From RGEC01 sp044371405 (GTDB lineage Bacteria > Bacteroidota > Bacteroidia > NS11-12g > UBA955), in contig JBILTS010000019.1 in assembly GCA_044371405.1 (NCBI GenBank), positions 1 to 24,621 on the forward strand: DNA of 24,621 nucleotides. The letters are read 5' to 3'. Below the pieces are notes generated by a model. It had not been told where the DNA came from, searched no databases, and saw only the letters and a list, made by a program, of their open reading frames with translations. Below, piece after piece: positions 17,791-24,031 of the stretch. The translations under genes and the position numbers were made by a program. The stretch's first letter is position 1. Each line of letters opens with the position of its first letter.

Positions 17791-19557
17791 TTAGCGGGTA
17801 TATTTTGTTTTACGAATGAAATAATTGACCAAGCCAAGCATTACAACCAACAAAAGCGGAAGCGCCAAATTGAGCATCTGCCAATAGAACTTTTCGTCTT
17901 TCACTTTCACCGGATCAAGAAGTCGGAGCTGGGTTTCTCTCGCCCTGATTTCTATGAGGCCATTGTCATCTATCAGGTAATCCACGCAATTCTGCAAGAA
18001 CTTTTGATTGGCAAAGGTAATTTGACTGTAGCGGTCATAACCCGTTGGGAAATTACCTCCCTTGCTACTTACAAAATTCCTCATGATATCCCCGTCAGAT
18101 ATAACCACCATGGCGCTTTTACCATCGGGGAGATAGTTACCCAAATTGGGTTTTTTCTGATATTGAAACGGCGATTTAAATTTTCCTTCCAAGAGCACGC
18201 CACTTACCTGAGGCCCTGATTGCATCGTTTTTGAGAATTGTTTACTGTTGCTCATCATCGCAACATTAATTAACTCAACAGTAGCCGGGGCATTGGCAAT
18301 TTTGGTATAGGGAGAGGAAACCAGCAATGGCGTGGTATTTAGCCCTTCGCGTTTTTTAATTTTAAGGGTTCCCGGAAATTGAGCCCAAACCGCACCCACA
18401 TTTTTGGTGATGATATGGGAACTGGTTTTAGTGGTAAACAGAGGAAAATATGGGAATGGCACCAGTTCCATCCTGCCGCCTGCGGGCAATGGAATTCTGT
18501 TGCACATCAAATCCTGCAAAAGATCTGAGTTTACTCCTACTCCGTATCCGAAAAGTCCGGTAGCGATATTCTCTAAACCCTTATCCATGGCCATAACGGT
18601 GGATGCACGCTGAAAGCTATCAATTTCCACGTGCACAGGATCCAGCAGCCACATTACCTTGCCACCTTTCATCACAAACTGGTCTATCAAAAATAACTCT
18701 GCGGGCGAGTAATCTTTTTCAGGTTTAATCACCAGCAGTAAATCTGCGGCATTCAGGCGGCGCTGCAAACTGCGCAACAATACAAGCTCTGCGCTGTCGG
18801 GTGCAGCGGCAATCTGAGTGGCGAACGGGCGGGCACATTCCGGATCGGCCACATTCAAATTCAGGGCTTCCAACTGGTAATAACGGCCCAACTCGTTGGC
18901 AAAAGACCCCACACGGGCGTCTATCATTTCGCCGCTGCCATCGGCAACCACAATCTTTTTGGCCTTTTCCGTTACGCACTGCCTCAGGGCGTTGGCAAGC
19001 TCATATTCAATGTTGTCGATGGATTTTTTGATGTTTGATTCAATGTCAGTTGACACATCAAACTGAAAAAAGCGTATCCCAACGGTTTTGCCTTTATACA
19101 AACATTCAGCACCCGGAACCAGATATTTGATGCGTGTTTCGTCTCCGTCCTCCATGTCCACATCACGTACCGGCTCGATGCCTCGCTCAGCAAAGCTTTC
19201 TAAAATACCGGCCACCTCTTTCTTTTCTTTATCTTTAAGCGGATCGGTAACTTCAATTTCCATTTTACCGCCACTGGCTTCGCGAAATTCATAAGCCATA
19301 TCTCGAATCTCATTTCGCAATTGCTTGAATTTAGCGCTCATTTCTCCATCAAGGTAGAGTTTGAAATAGAGCTTCTCATCTATCCTGGAGGCCAGTTTAC
19401 GACTGGTTTCACTGAGGGTATATCGCTTTTCCTGGGTAAGATCAAATCTCTTGTAATAGAGCGATGAAAGCGCATTGATAACCACAATGCCCACCAGCAG
19501 CATTAATAGCTCCAGCCAGCTCTGTGTTTTATGTAGTCTTCTTTTCTTCATCACCAT
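17791..19557 (-). CDS. gldG: Gliding-associated ABC transporter auxiliary subunit GldG
   Basis: 588 residues. A basic N-terminus is followed by a membrane helix (about 14-33, 'WLELLMLLVGIVVINALSSL'), then the family signature 'RFDLTQEKRYTLSE'. A large extracytoplasmic region of the ABC_transp_aux (GldG) type ends with a C-terminal membrane helix ('LALPLLLVVMLGLVNYFI') and a short basic tail. With GldF and GldA it forms an ABC exporter-like complex needed for gliding in Flavobacterium johnsoniae; its substrate is unknown. Two starts are possible: ATG at 19557 (7-nt overlap with gldF) or ATG at 19551, which shares one base with the gldF stop codon (TGATG) and gives MKKRRLHK. Both imply translational coupling. 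Confidence 0.93.
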   Translation of the reverse strand: MVMKKRRLHKTQSWLELLMLLVGIVVINALSSLYYKRFDLTQEKRYTLSETSRKLASRIDEKLYFKLYLDGEMSAKFKQLRNEIRDMAYEFREASGGKMEIEVTDPLKDKEKKEVAGILESFAERGIEPVRDVDMEDGDETRIKYLVPGAECLYKGKTVGIRFFQFDVSTDIESNIKKSIDNIEYELANALRQCVTEKAKKIVVADGSGEMIDARVGSFANELGRYYQLEALNLNVADPECARPFATQIAAAPDSAELVLLRSLQRRLNAADLLLVIKPEKDYSPAELFLIDQFVMKGGKVMWLLDPVHVEIDSFQRASTVMAMDKGLENIATGLFGYGVGVNSDLLQDLMCNRIPLPAGGRMELVPFPYFPLFTTKTSSHIITKNVGAVWAQFPGTLKIKKREGLNTTPLLVSSPYTKIANAPATVELINVAMMSNSKQFSKTMQSGPQVSGVLLEGKFKSPFQYQKKPNLGNYLPDGKSAMVVISDGDIMRNFVSSKGGNFPTGYDRYSQITFANQKFLQNCVDYLIDDNGLIEIRARETQLRLLDPVKVKDEKFYWQMLNLALPLLLVVMLGLVNYFIRKTKYTR

Positions 19558-20279
19558 TTTCTGCTTTCGAATACGGTCTTGGTTAATCCAATAAACAGGG
19601 CACTGAAACTGAGCATATACAGCATATCCCTGGTATCGAGCACTCCCCTGCTAATGCTGTCATAGTGATATTCAAGACTGAACCACTCCAGACTTTTACC
19701 AATGGCATCCAAAGCAGCAATATCTCCCATCATGCCCAAAACCACATAGAAAAAGAAACCCAATGCCATGCTCATGATGAGTGCCACGATCTGATTATCC
19801 GAAACGGCAGATGAGAATATACCCATGGCGGTATACGCCATGCCCAGAAAAACCAGCCCCAGGTAACTACCCCACATGGCTCCTGTATCGATATTTCCGG
19901 CTGGATTTCCCAATTGAGAAACACTGTAATAATAGATTAGCGTGGGTAAAAGCGCTATCAATAAAAGCGTAACACAGGCCAGATATTTGCCCATGATAAT
20001 ACCCAGATCTGACAACGGTCTGGTGGTTAAGGTTTCTATGGTTCCCAGTCGTTTTTCTTCCGAAAAACTGCGCATGGTAATGGCAGAAATAAGAAAAATA
20101 AAAATGTAGGGGGCCATTTCAAACATTACCTGCATGCTGGCAAGGCCCAAATCAAAAATATTGTTGCCTTTGATCACCCACATAAATAAACCGGTAGCTC
20201 CCAGAAAAACGAGCATTACCACATAGGCAATGAGCGAACTTAAAAAGCTGCGTATCTCTTTTTTATAAACCGTCCACAT
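19551..20279 (-). CDS. gldF: Gliding-associated ABC transporter permease GldF
   Basis: 242 residues, nearly all membrane. It has about six helices, including 'LIAYVVMLVFLGATGLFMWV' and 'IVALIMSMALGFFFYVVLGM'. The cytoplasmic loop 'MRSFSEEKRLGTIETLTTRP' is the coupling segment typical of ABC-2 permeases that work with NosF/GldA-type ATPases. It is the membrane pore subunit of GldAFG in the inner membrane. The ATG at 20279 lies 17 nt inside gldA, and the end overlaps gldG, so gldA, gldF and gldG are translated as one unit. Confidence 0.93.
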   Translation of the reverse strand: MWTVYKKEIRSFLSSLIAYVVMLVFLGATGLFMWVIKGNNIFDLGLASMQVMFEMAPYIFIFLISAITMRSFSEEKRLGTIETLTTRPLSDLGIIMGKYLACVTLLLIALLPTLIYYYSVSQLGNPAGNIDTGAMWGSYLGLVFLGMAYTAMGIFSSAVSDNQIVALIMSMALGFFFYVVLGMMGDIAALDAIGKSLEWFSLEYHYDSISRGVLDTRDMLYMLSFSALFIGLTKTVFESRKW

Positions 20280-21180
20280 GATTTGTCAGCTGTCTAAATA
20301 TGGTTTCCAGATTGTCTTTTTCACTCACCAGTTCTATCACCTCCAGGTTGGCTGCAAGGGCAAACTGCGATACTGCCTGTCTGAATTGCGCATTGTTACC
20401 GGTAAGGCGCCAGGTATTGTTACCCAATGAATTTACCTGGAGCAAACCCGGAATTGTTTTAAGCTCATTTTCTTTCACATCGGTGGCAAACTGTACACGC
20501 ACCAGCCATTTTTCAGTGGAACGGTTGCGCAGGTTATCGAGGCTATCGTCGGCCACAATACTGCCTTTGTCGATGATGATGACCCGGTTGCAGATGGCCT
20601 CTACCTCCTGCATGATGTGGGTGCTGAGCATGATGGTTTTATTTTTACCCAAACTTCTGATCAGGTCGCGGATTTCCATCACCTGATTGGGATCCAGACC
20701 GCTGGTAGGCTCATCAAGAATCAGCACATCGGGATCGTGAATGATGGCCTGTGCCAAACCAACACGCTGACGGTAACCTTTGGAAAGCTGACCAATCTTT
20801 TTGTGTTTTTCTTTACCCAAATGGGTAAGTGCAATTACCTCGTCAACCCGATTTTTTATATTTTTAACGCCTCCCATGCCTGCGGCAAATGCGAGGTATT
20901 CCTTCACATACATATCTAGGTAAAGGGGATTGTGTTCCGGCAAGTAACCAACGTGTTTTCTAACTTCTATGCTTTGGTCCGAAACATCCATTCCAAAAAC
21001 CTTGGCTTCACCGGATGTGGGGGGAATGTAGCAGGTTAGCATTTTCATGGTGGTACTTTTTCCTGCACCATTGGGCCCAAGAAAACCCACAATTTCACCG
21101 GGTGCAATTTCAAAAGAAATACTATTTACGGCTGTTTGGGTGCCGTAATTTTTGGTCAGATGATGTACCTGAATGCTCAC
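20263..21180 (-). CDS. gldA: Gliding-associated ABC transporter ATP-binding protein GldA
   Basis: 305 residues from the GTG at 21180. Walker A is 'GPNGAGKST' (35-43), the Q-loop position is Glu82 in 'YLPEHNP', the signature is 'LSKGYRQRVG' (132-141), Walker B is 'VLILDEP' (152-158) and the H-loop is His188 in 'STHIMQEVE'. A C-terminal domain of about 90 residues follows, as in the NatA/NosF/GldA group. It powers the GldFG membrane complex. The frame is open to an earlier GTG at 21225, but a -7 box and -33 element occupy that stretch, and MSIQVHHLTKNYG is the normal N-terminus. The gene overlaps gldF by 17 nt and is the first of the gldA-gldF-gldG-ruvA run. Confidence 0.93.
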   Translation of the reverse strand: MSIQVHHLTKNYGTQTAVNSISFEIAPGEIVGFLGPNGAGKSTTMKMLTCYIPPTSGEAKVFGMDVSDQSIEVRKHVGYLPEHNPLYLDMYVKEYLAFAAGMGGVKNIKNRVDEVIALTHLGKEKHKKIGQLSKGYRQRVGLAQAIIHDPDVLILDEPTSGLDPNQVMEIRDLIRSLGKNKTIMLSTHIMQEVEAICNRVIIIDKGSIVADDSLDNLRNRSTEKWLVRVQFATDVKENELKTIPGLLQVNSLGNNTWRLTGNNAQFRQAVSQFALAANLEVIELVSEKDNLETIFRQLTNHVDGL

Positions 21181-21190
21181 GTTGTTTTTG

Positions 21191-21218
21191 CAAAAATATG
21201 AAATGCAGAAAAAGCAAA
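21191..21218 (-). promoter_or_regulatory. Probable promoter of gldA (TTTG-N16-TATTTTTG)
   Basis: On the minus strand a TTTG (21218-21215) is followed after 16 nt by TATTTTTG (21198-21191). Spacing is slightly short of the usual 17-21, but both elements match the Bacteroidota consensus. The -7 box ends 10 nt before the GTG at 21180, leaving a leader of only a few bases. Confidence 0.5.
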
Positions 21219-21267
21219 ATACCACAATGGAGTAAATGCCTTATTTATTAAACAGATCTTAAGAAAA

Positions 21268-21789
21268 TCAGGCACCGGCCTCTTCCCCATCGGGCGCAGC
21301 TGCAGCCATTTCACCAAGCTCACGATCGAGCAAGTAAAGACCGCTGCCGTCTTTGCCAATGATTTTTAGCTTGTTCAGAATGCTTTTTACCTGCTTTTCC
21401 TCTTCCATCTGTTCGCTCACATACCACTGCAAAAAGTTGTTTGCAGCATGATCTCGTTCTTTGAGCGAAACATTCACCAGTTCGTGGATGCTTTGGGTAA
21501 CTTTCTGTTCCTGCTCCAGCACATTTTTAAAGCAGGTATGAAAATCCTTAAATGATTTGGGCGGGGCCTCAATAGCGGGAACCATGGCGTGGCCGTCATT
21601 GTCGTTTATAAAATGAAAAATCTTGAGCATGTGCATTCTCTCTTCATCGCTTTGCTTATAGAAGAAAGCTGCGGCACCTTCAAAACCTTCGGCATCCATC
21701 CAGCTGGCCATGCTCAGGTAAACGGCACTTGAGTATGCCTCCAGCGCTATTTGATGCTGCAGGGCTTTTTCAATGGTTTTTGATATCAT
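21268..21789 (-). CDS. ftnA: Bacterial nonheme ferritin (FtnA type)
   Basis: 173 residues forming the four-helix ferritin fold. The ferroxidase and site-C ligands sit at the same numbers as in E. coli FtnA: E17, E50, H53, E94, Q127 and E130 ('LEAYSSAVYL', 'DEERMHM', 'LEQEQKV', 'SEQMEEEKQ'). The protein assembles as a 24-mer that oxidises Fe(II) and stores iron in the cytoplasm. The C-terminus has an extra Ala/Gly/Glu-rich tail ('AAAAPDGEEAGA'). The gene stands 48 nt downstream of tlpA on the same strand, with no terminator visible in between, and 87 nt upstream of gldA, which has its own promoter. The ATG at 21789 places the first helix normally. Confidence 0.96.
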   Translation of the reverse strand: MISKTIEKALQHQIALEAYSSAVYLSMASWMDAEGFEGAAAFFYKQSDEERMHMLKIFHFINDNDGHAMVPAIEAPPKSFKDFHTCFKNVLEQEQKVTQSIHELVNVSLKERDHAANNFLQWYVSEQMEEEKQVKSILNKLKIIGKDGSGLYLLDRELGEMAAAAPDGEEAGA

Positions 21790-21837
21790 AATGAGTGTGC
21801 TAAATTACAAATAAAACCCGCGCAGTGTGATTTTGTT

Positions 21838-22335
21838 TTATTTGCCGGAAATGCGCTTGATTTGTACCTCCAGCTCTTCTTCTGCACCCGGAGTGTAACC
21901 TTGGTGAGACCATACCACATTGCCTGTGCCATCCACTATAAATGTCATAGGGGGATTGTTTACATTCATGGCTCTGGCCAGGTCTGAGTTTTCATCAAGA
22001 ATGATCTCATATTCCCAGCCGTAACCCAGCACTTTCGGTTTCACCTTCTTGCTATTTCTGGCATCATCAATACTCACGGCTACCAGTTTTAGGTTATATT
22101 TTTCTTTCCATTCAGAATAATGTTCATTAATGGCTTCCAGCTCTTTGATGCATGGGGCGCACCAAGTGGCCCAAAAAGAAACCACGGTAATTTTGCCCGG
22201 CTCGGCTACGGTTTTAAAGTCGAGGGGCTGACCTTCCAGGTTTTTCACCTGCACAGAAGGCAGGGTCTGATTTTGTGCATAGGTGTTTAAGGCAAAAGCA
22301 ATTAGTGCGAAAGCAAATAATAAAGCGTTTTTCAT
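21838..22335 (-). CDS. Secreted TlpA/ResA-like thioredoxin-fold protein
   Basis: 165 residues with a signal peptide (about 1-20, 'MKNALLFAFALIAFALNTYA'). The thioredoxin domain has active site 'WATWCAPC' (C59 and C62 in WCAPC), the ResA/TlpA-type 'VVSFWATWCAPCIKELEAIN', and the cis-proline loop 'NNPPMTFIVD'. Periplasmic TlpA-like proteins reduce or exchange disulfides, for example in cytochrome c maturation; the specific partner here is unknown. No cytochrome c biogenesis gene is close. It lies between a strong terminator (upstream) and the ferritin gene (downstream, 48 nt), and may be co-transcribed with ferritin. A degraded -7-like TAATTTGC lies about 10 nt before the start, too weak to list separately. 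Confidence 0.92.
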   Translation of the reverse strand: MKNALLFAFALIAFALNTYAQNQTLPSVQVKNLEGQPLDFKTVAEPGKITVVSFWATWCAPCIKELEAINEHYSEWKEKYNLKLVAVSIDDARNSKKVKPKVLGYGWEYEIILDENSDLARAMNVNNPPMTFIVDGTGNVVWSHQGYTPGAEEELEVQIKRISGK

Positions 22336-22392
22336 GGTAGTTGTGCAAATTAATTCAAAACATGTGCCAATTTCATAAATATGAACCTAGTG

Positions 22393-22428
22393 AAAATAAA
22401 AAAAGCCGCAACATCAGTTGCGGCTTTT
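22393..22428 (-). terminator. Rho-independent terminator after the lipoprotein pair
   Basis: A perfect 12-bp inverted repeat (AAAAGCCGCAAC / GTTGCGGCTTTT, 22401-22428) surrounds a 4-nt loop. On the minus strand it is followed by a T-rich run (22400-22393). It lies 16 nt past the lipoprotein stop codon at 22445 and separates that unit from tlpA. Confidence 0.93.
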
Positions 22429-22444
22429 ACAGAATTTAGAATGA

Positions 22445-22867
22445 TTATTTTGATTTGTAGTGGATTTCATATTTGTCGGTTCCGTCATCTTCCACGAGCC
22501 ACATTTCATCATTGGTAAGACGAAGAATTTTTGAAATTTCCTTTGACGTTGAACCATTGTACATAAGTTCAAGATTTTCTTTTTTGCTGTCAAAAGACCA
22601 TTTTCCGGTTTCACGATCTCCATCCATCATCATTTCAAAAGTTTCGTCTTTTTTGAATTCTATAGAATAATCACCCAAAAAAGGCAAAATCTGAGCGGTG
22701 AGATCCTGACCATTTTCAATGTACTTCTCGATTTTCCAAGTGTTTACAACACGGGCTTTCTTAGAGCGCAAAGAGAATCCGGGACCTTCCTCATACTTGC
22801 CGCAAGAAGAGAATGTTACGAGTGCCATGGCTACCACGGCAAACAGAATTGATGTGATTTTTTTCAT
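22445..22867 (-). CDS. Small lipocalin-like lipoprotein, tandem paralogue 1
   Basis: 140 residues. It has a lipoprotein signal peptide with lipid-anchor cysteine C22 ('VTFSSC'), followed at once by 'GKYEEGPGFSLRSKKARVVNTW'-like sequence. The mature part is about 118 residues, beta-rich, with 'GKWSFDSKKENLEL', 'LRLTNDEMWL' and the C-terminal 'YEIHYKSK'. The pattern 'NTW...GKW...L.LTN.E.W' resembles the short lipocalin-like lipoproteins common in Bacteroidota; a bound ligand is unknown. It is clearly related to the two upstream genes and closest to the middle one (shared LPFLGDYSIEF / LPFFGEHSLEF). It starts 2 nt after the stop of the middle gene, so the two are one transcription unit ending at the 22393-22428 terminator. 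Confidence 0.85.
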   Translation of the reverse strand: MKKITSILFAVVAMALVTFSSCGKYEEGPGFSLRSKKARVVNTWKIEKYIENGQDLTAQILPFLGDYSIEFKKDETFEMMMDGDRETGKWSFDSKKENLELMYNGSTSKEISKILRLTNDEMWLVEDDGTDKYEIHYKSK

Positions 22868-22869
22868 GT

Positions 22870-23301
22870 TTATTTGGTTTTGTAGTGTACTTCAATGTTG
22901 TCTCCATCCTCCTGGCCTTCGACCCAGAATTCATTATTGGTGAGTTTGATTATTTTCTGTGAAAACTTTATGGAGTCGCCATCTTCCAGCATTTCAACTT
23001 TATCCCTATTTTCAATAAATGACCACTTGCCTTTTTCGTTCATGCCACCGATATTCCATACATATCTGTTGTCTCTGCTAAATTCAAGTGAATGTTCTCC
23101 AAAAAAAGGAAGCACCAGGGCTGTAATATCTTCACCATTCACCATATATTTTTCTATCTCCCAAGAGTTCACCAAACGGGCCTTGGCTGTTCTGAGTGTA
23201 AAGGCAGGACCTTCTTCGTAGCGTTTGCAAGATGAAGTATGAAGTACTAAAACAGAAAGTGCAGCAAAGAGCAAGAGTGTGTTTTTAATTGAATTCCTCA
23301 T
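22870..23301 (-). CDS. Small lipocalin-like lipoprotein, tandem paralogue 2
   Basis: 143 residues from the ATG at 23301. The signal peptide ends at C25 ('LHTSSC'), followed by 'KRYEEGPAFTLRTAKARLVN', then 'SWEIEKYMVNGEDITA', 'GKWSF', 'IKLTNNEFWV' and the end 'IEVHYKTK'. It belongs to the same family as its two neighbours. An in-frame TTG at 23313 would add four residues, but a good promoter box at 23316-23323 would then leave almost no room for transcription start. It is the first gene of a two-gene unit with paralogue 1. Function is unknown beyond a membrane-anchored, probably periplasmic or surface, beta-barrel-like lipoprotein. Confidence 0.84.
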   Translation of the reverse strand: MRNSIKNTLLLFAALSVLVLHTSSCKRYEEGPAFTLRTAKARLVNSWEIEKYMVNGEDITALVLPFFGEHSLEFSRDNRYVWNIGGMNEKGKWSFIENRDKVEMLEDGDSIKFSQKIIKLTNNEFWVEGQEDGDNIEVHYKTK

Positions 23302-23315
23302 TTTTTTCTTCAATG

Positions 23316-23345
23316 CAAAGATATAAGCATGTTCAGATGCTCAAA
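23316..23345 (-). promoter_or_regulatory. Promoter of the lipoprotein pair (TTTG-N18-TATCTTTG)
   Basis: On the minus strand TTTG (23345-23342) is followed after 18 nt by TATCTTTG (23323-23316). Both elements and the spacing fit the Bacteroidota -33/-7 consensus. It is the best promoter in the window, lying 14 nt before the ATG at 23301. Confidence 0.62.
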
Positions 23346-23462
23346 AAAATTGTTTTCACCAGTCTATTTTTTTAAACAGCATACGTTACGAGGCAATTCT
23401 GAATTTATCGGCCACAAAATCCAAAAACCATCTCAACACATATCCAATATTGAAATTATCAA

Positions 23463-23903
23463 CTATTTGGATTTATAATGAATTTCCAACTTTGAAATAC
23501 CAAAATCCAACCCTGCCCAATACTCATTGTTGGTGAGTCTTAAAATTTCTTCTGACCATTCTTGCCCAGTAGCATCATCCGTAAATTTCACTTTTTCCTT
23601 ATCCTTCGAAAATTCCCATTTGCCTTTACTTTCCTCTTTCTCTCCGGTCATGTCATTAAAAATACTCGACGTTATTGTATTGTCTTTCCTGATCTCAAGT
23701 TGATAATTAGGATTATCTTGTTTGAATTCTTCCGTAAAATCAACACCATCCCGAAATGCCTTGTCAATGACCCAGGTATTGACCAGTCTGGCCTTTTTAC
23801 TACGTAACGAAAAATTGGGGCCATCCTCATATTTACCGCAAGAAGCGAAAAACATAACAGCAGCAATGCCCATAAGCAGAATTGATTTAATTTGATTTTT
23901 CAT
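23463..23903 (-). CDS. Small lipocalin-like lipoprotein, tandem paralogue 3
   Basis: 146 residues. The lipobox is 'MFFASC' with C22, followed by 'GKYEDGPNFSLRSKKARLVN', 'TWVIDKAFRDGVDFTE', a longer middle part with 'MTGEKEESKGKWEF', 'ILRLTNNEYWAG' and the C-terminal 'LEIHYKSK'. It is the most divergent of the three paralogues in the middle third, while both ends are almost identical to paralogue 1. It is separated from paralogue 2 by a 161-bp AT-rich gap with its own promoter for the next genes, so it is probably transcribed separately. A one-mismatch -7 box (TAAAATTG, 23929-23922) lies 18 nt upstream. The function is unknown. Confidence 0.84.
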   Translation of the reverse strand: MKNQIKSILLMGIAAVMFFASCGKYEDGPNFSLRSKKARLVNTWVIDKAFRDGVDFTEEFKQDNPNYQLEIRKDNTITSSIFNDMTGEKEESKGKWEFSKDKEKVKFTDDATGQEWSEEILRLTNNEYWAGLDFGISKLEIHYKSK

Positions 23904-23936
23904 ATATTGTTATTTTTTCTACAATTTTAAATGATT

Positions 23937-23944
23937 TATTTTTG
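23937..23944 (+). promoter_or_regulatory. Possible upstream -7 box (TATTTTTG) for hisS
   Basis: An exact TAnnTTTG match 87 nt before the hisS ATG and 2 nt before a small ORF (23947-24039). No -33 partner is visible at the right distance. It would give hisS a leader of about 80 nt. It competes with the nearer box at 24020. Confidence 0.25.
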
Positions 23945-24019
23945 TTATGCAAGCCCTTTCACAATTATTATCGTTACCTCCAGACTGTACTGATAATCCT
24001 TCAACTAAAATAATCCCCG

Positions 24020-24027
24020 TAACTTCG
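24020..24027 (+). promoter_or_regulatory. Possible -7 box (TAACTTCG) abutting the hisS start
   Basis: TAACTTCG matches TAnnTTTG with one change and ends 4 nt before the ATG at 24032. A TTC lies 17 nt upstream as a weak -33 candidate. If used, the hisS mRNA would be leaderless or nearly so. Confidence 0.35.
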
Positions 24028-24031
24028 CATC

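Noticed and set aside
21181..21225. Earlier GTG start for gldA adding 15 residues
   Set aside because: The stretch contains a -33/-7 promoter match, and the added Phe/Cys-rich residues do not occur in GldA-like ATPases.
23302..23313. TTG start for lipoprotein paralogue 2
   Set aside because: It begins 3 nt after the -7 box, and the ATG at 23301 gives a normal signal peptide.
23302..23462. AT-rich 161-bp gap between lipoprotein paralogues 2 and 3 as a possible small RNA or decayed gene
   Set aside because: Apart from the promoter at 23316-23345 there is no stable hairpin, T-run or residual reading frame resembling the neighbouring lipoproteins.
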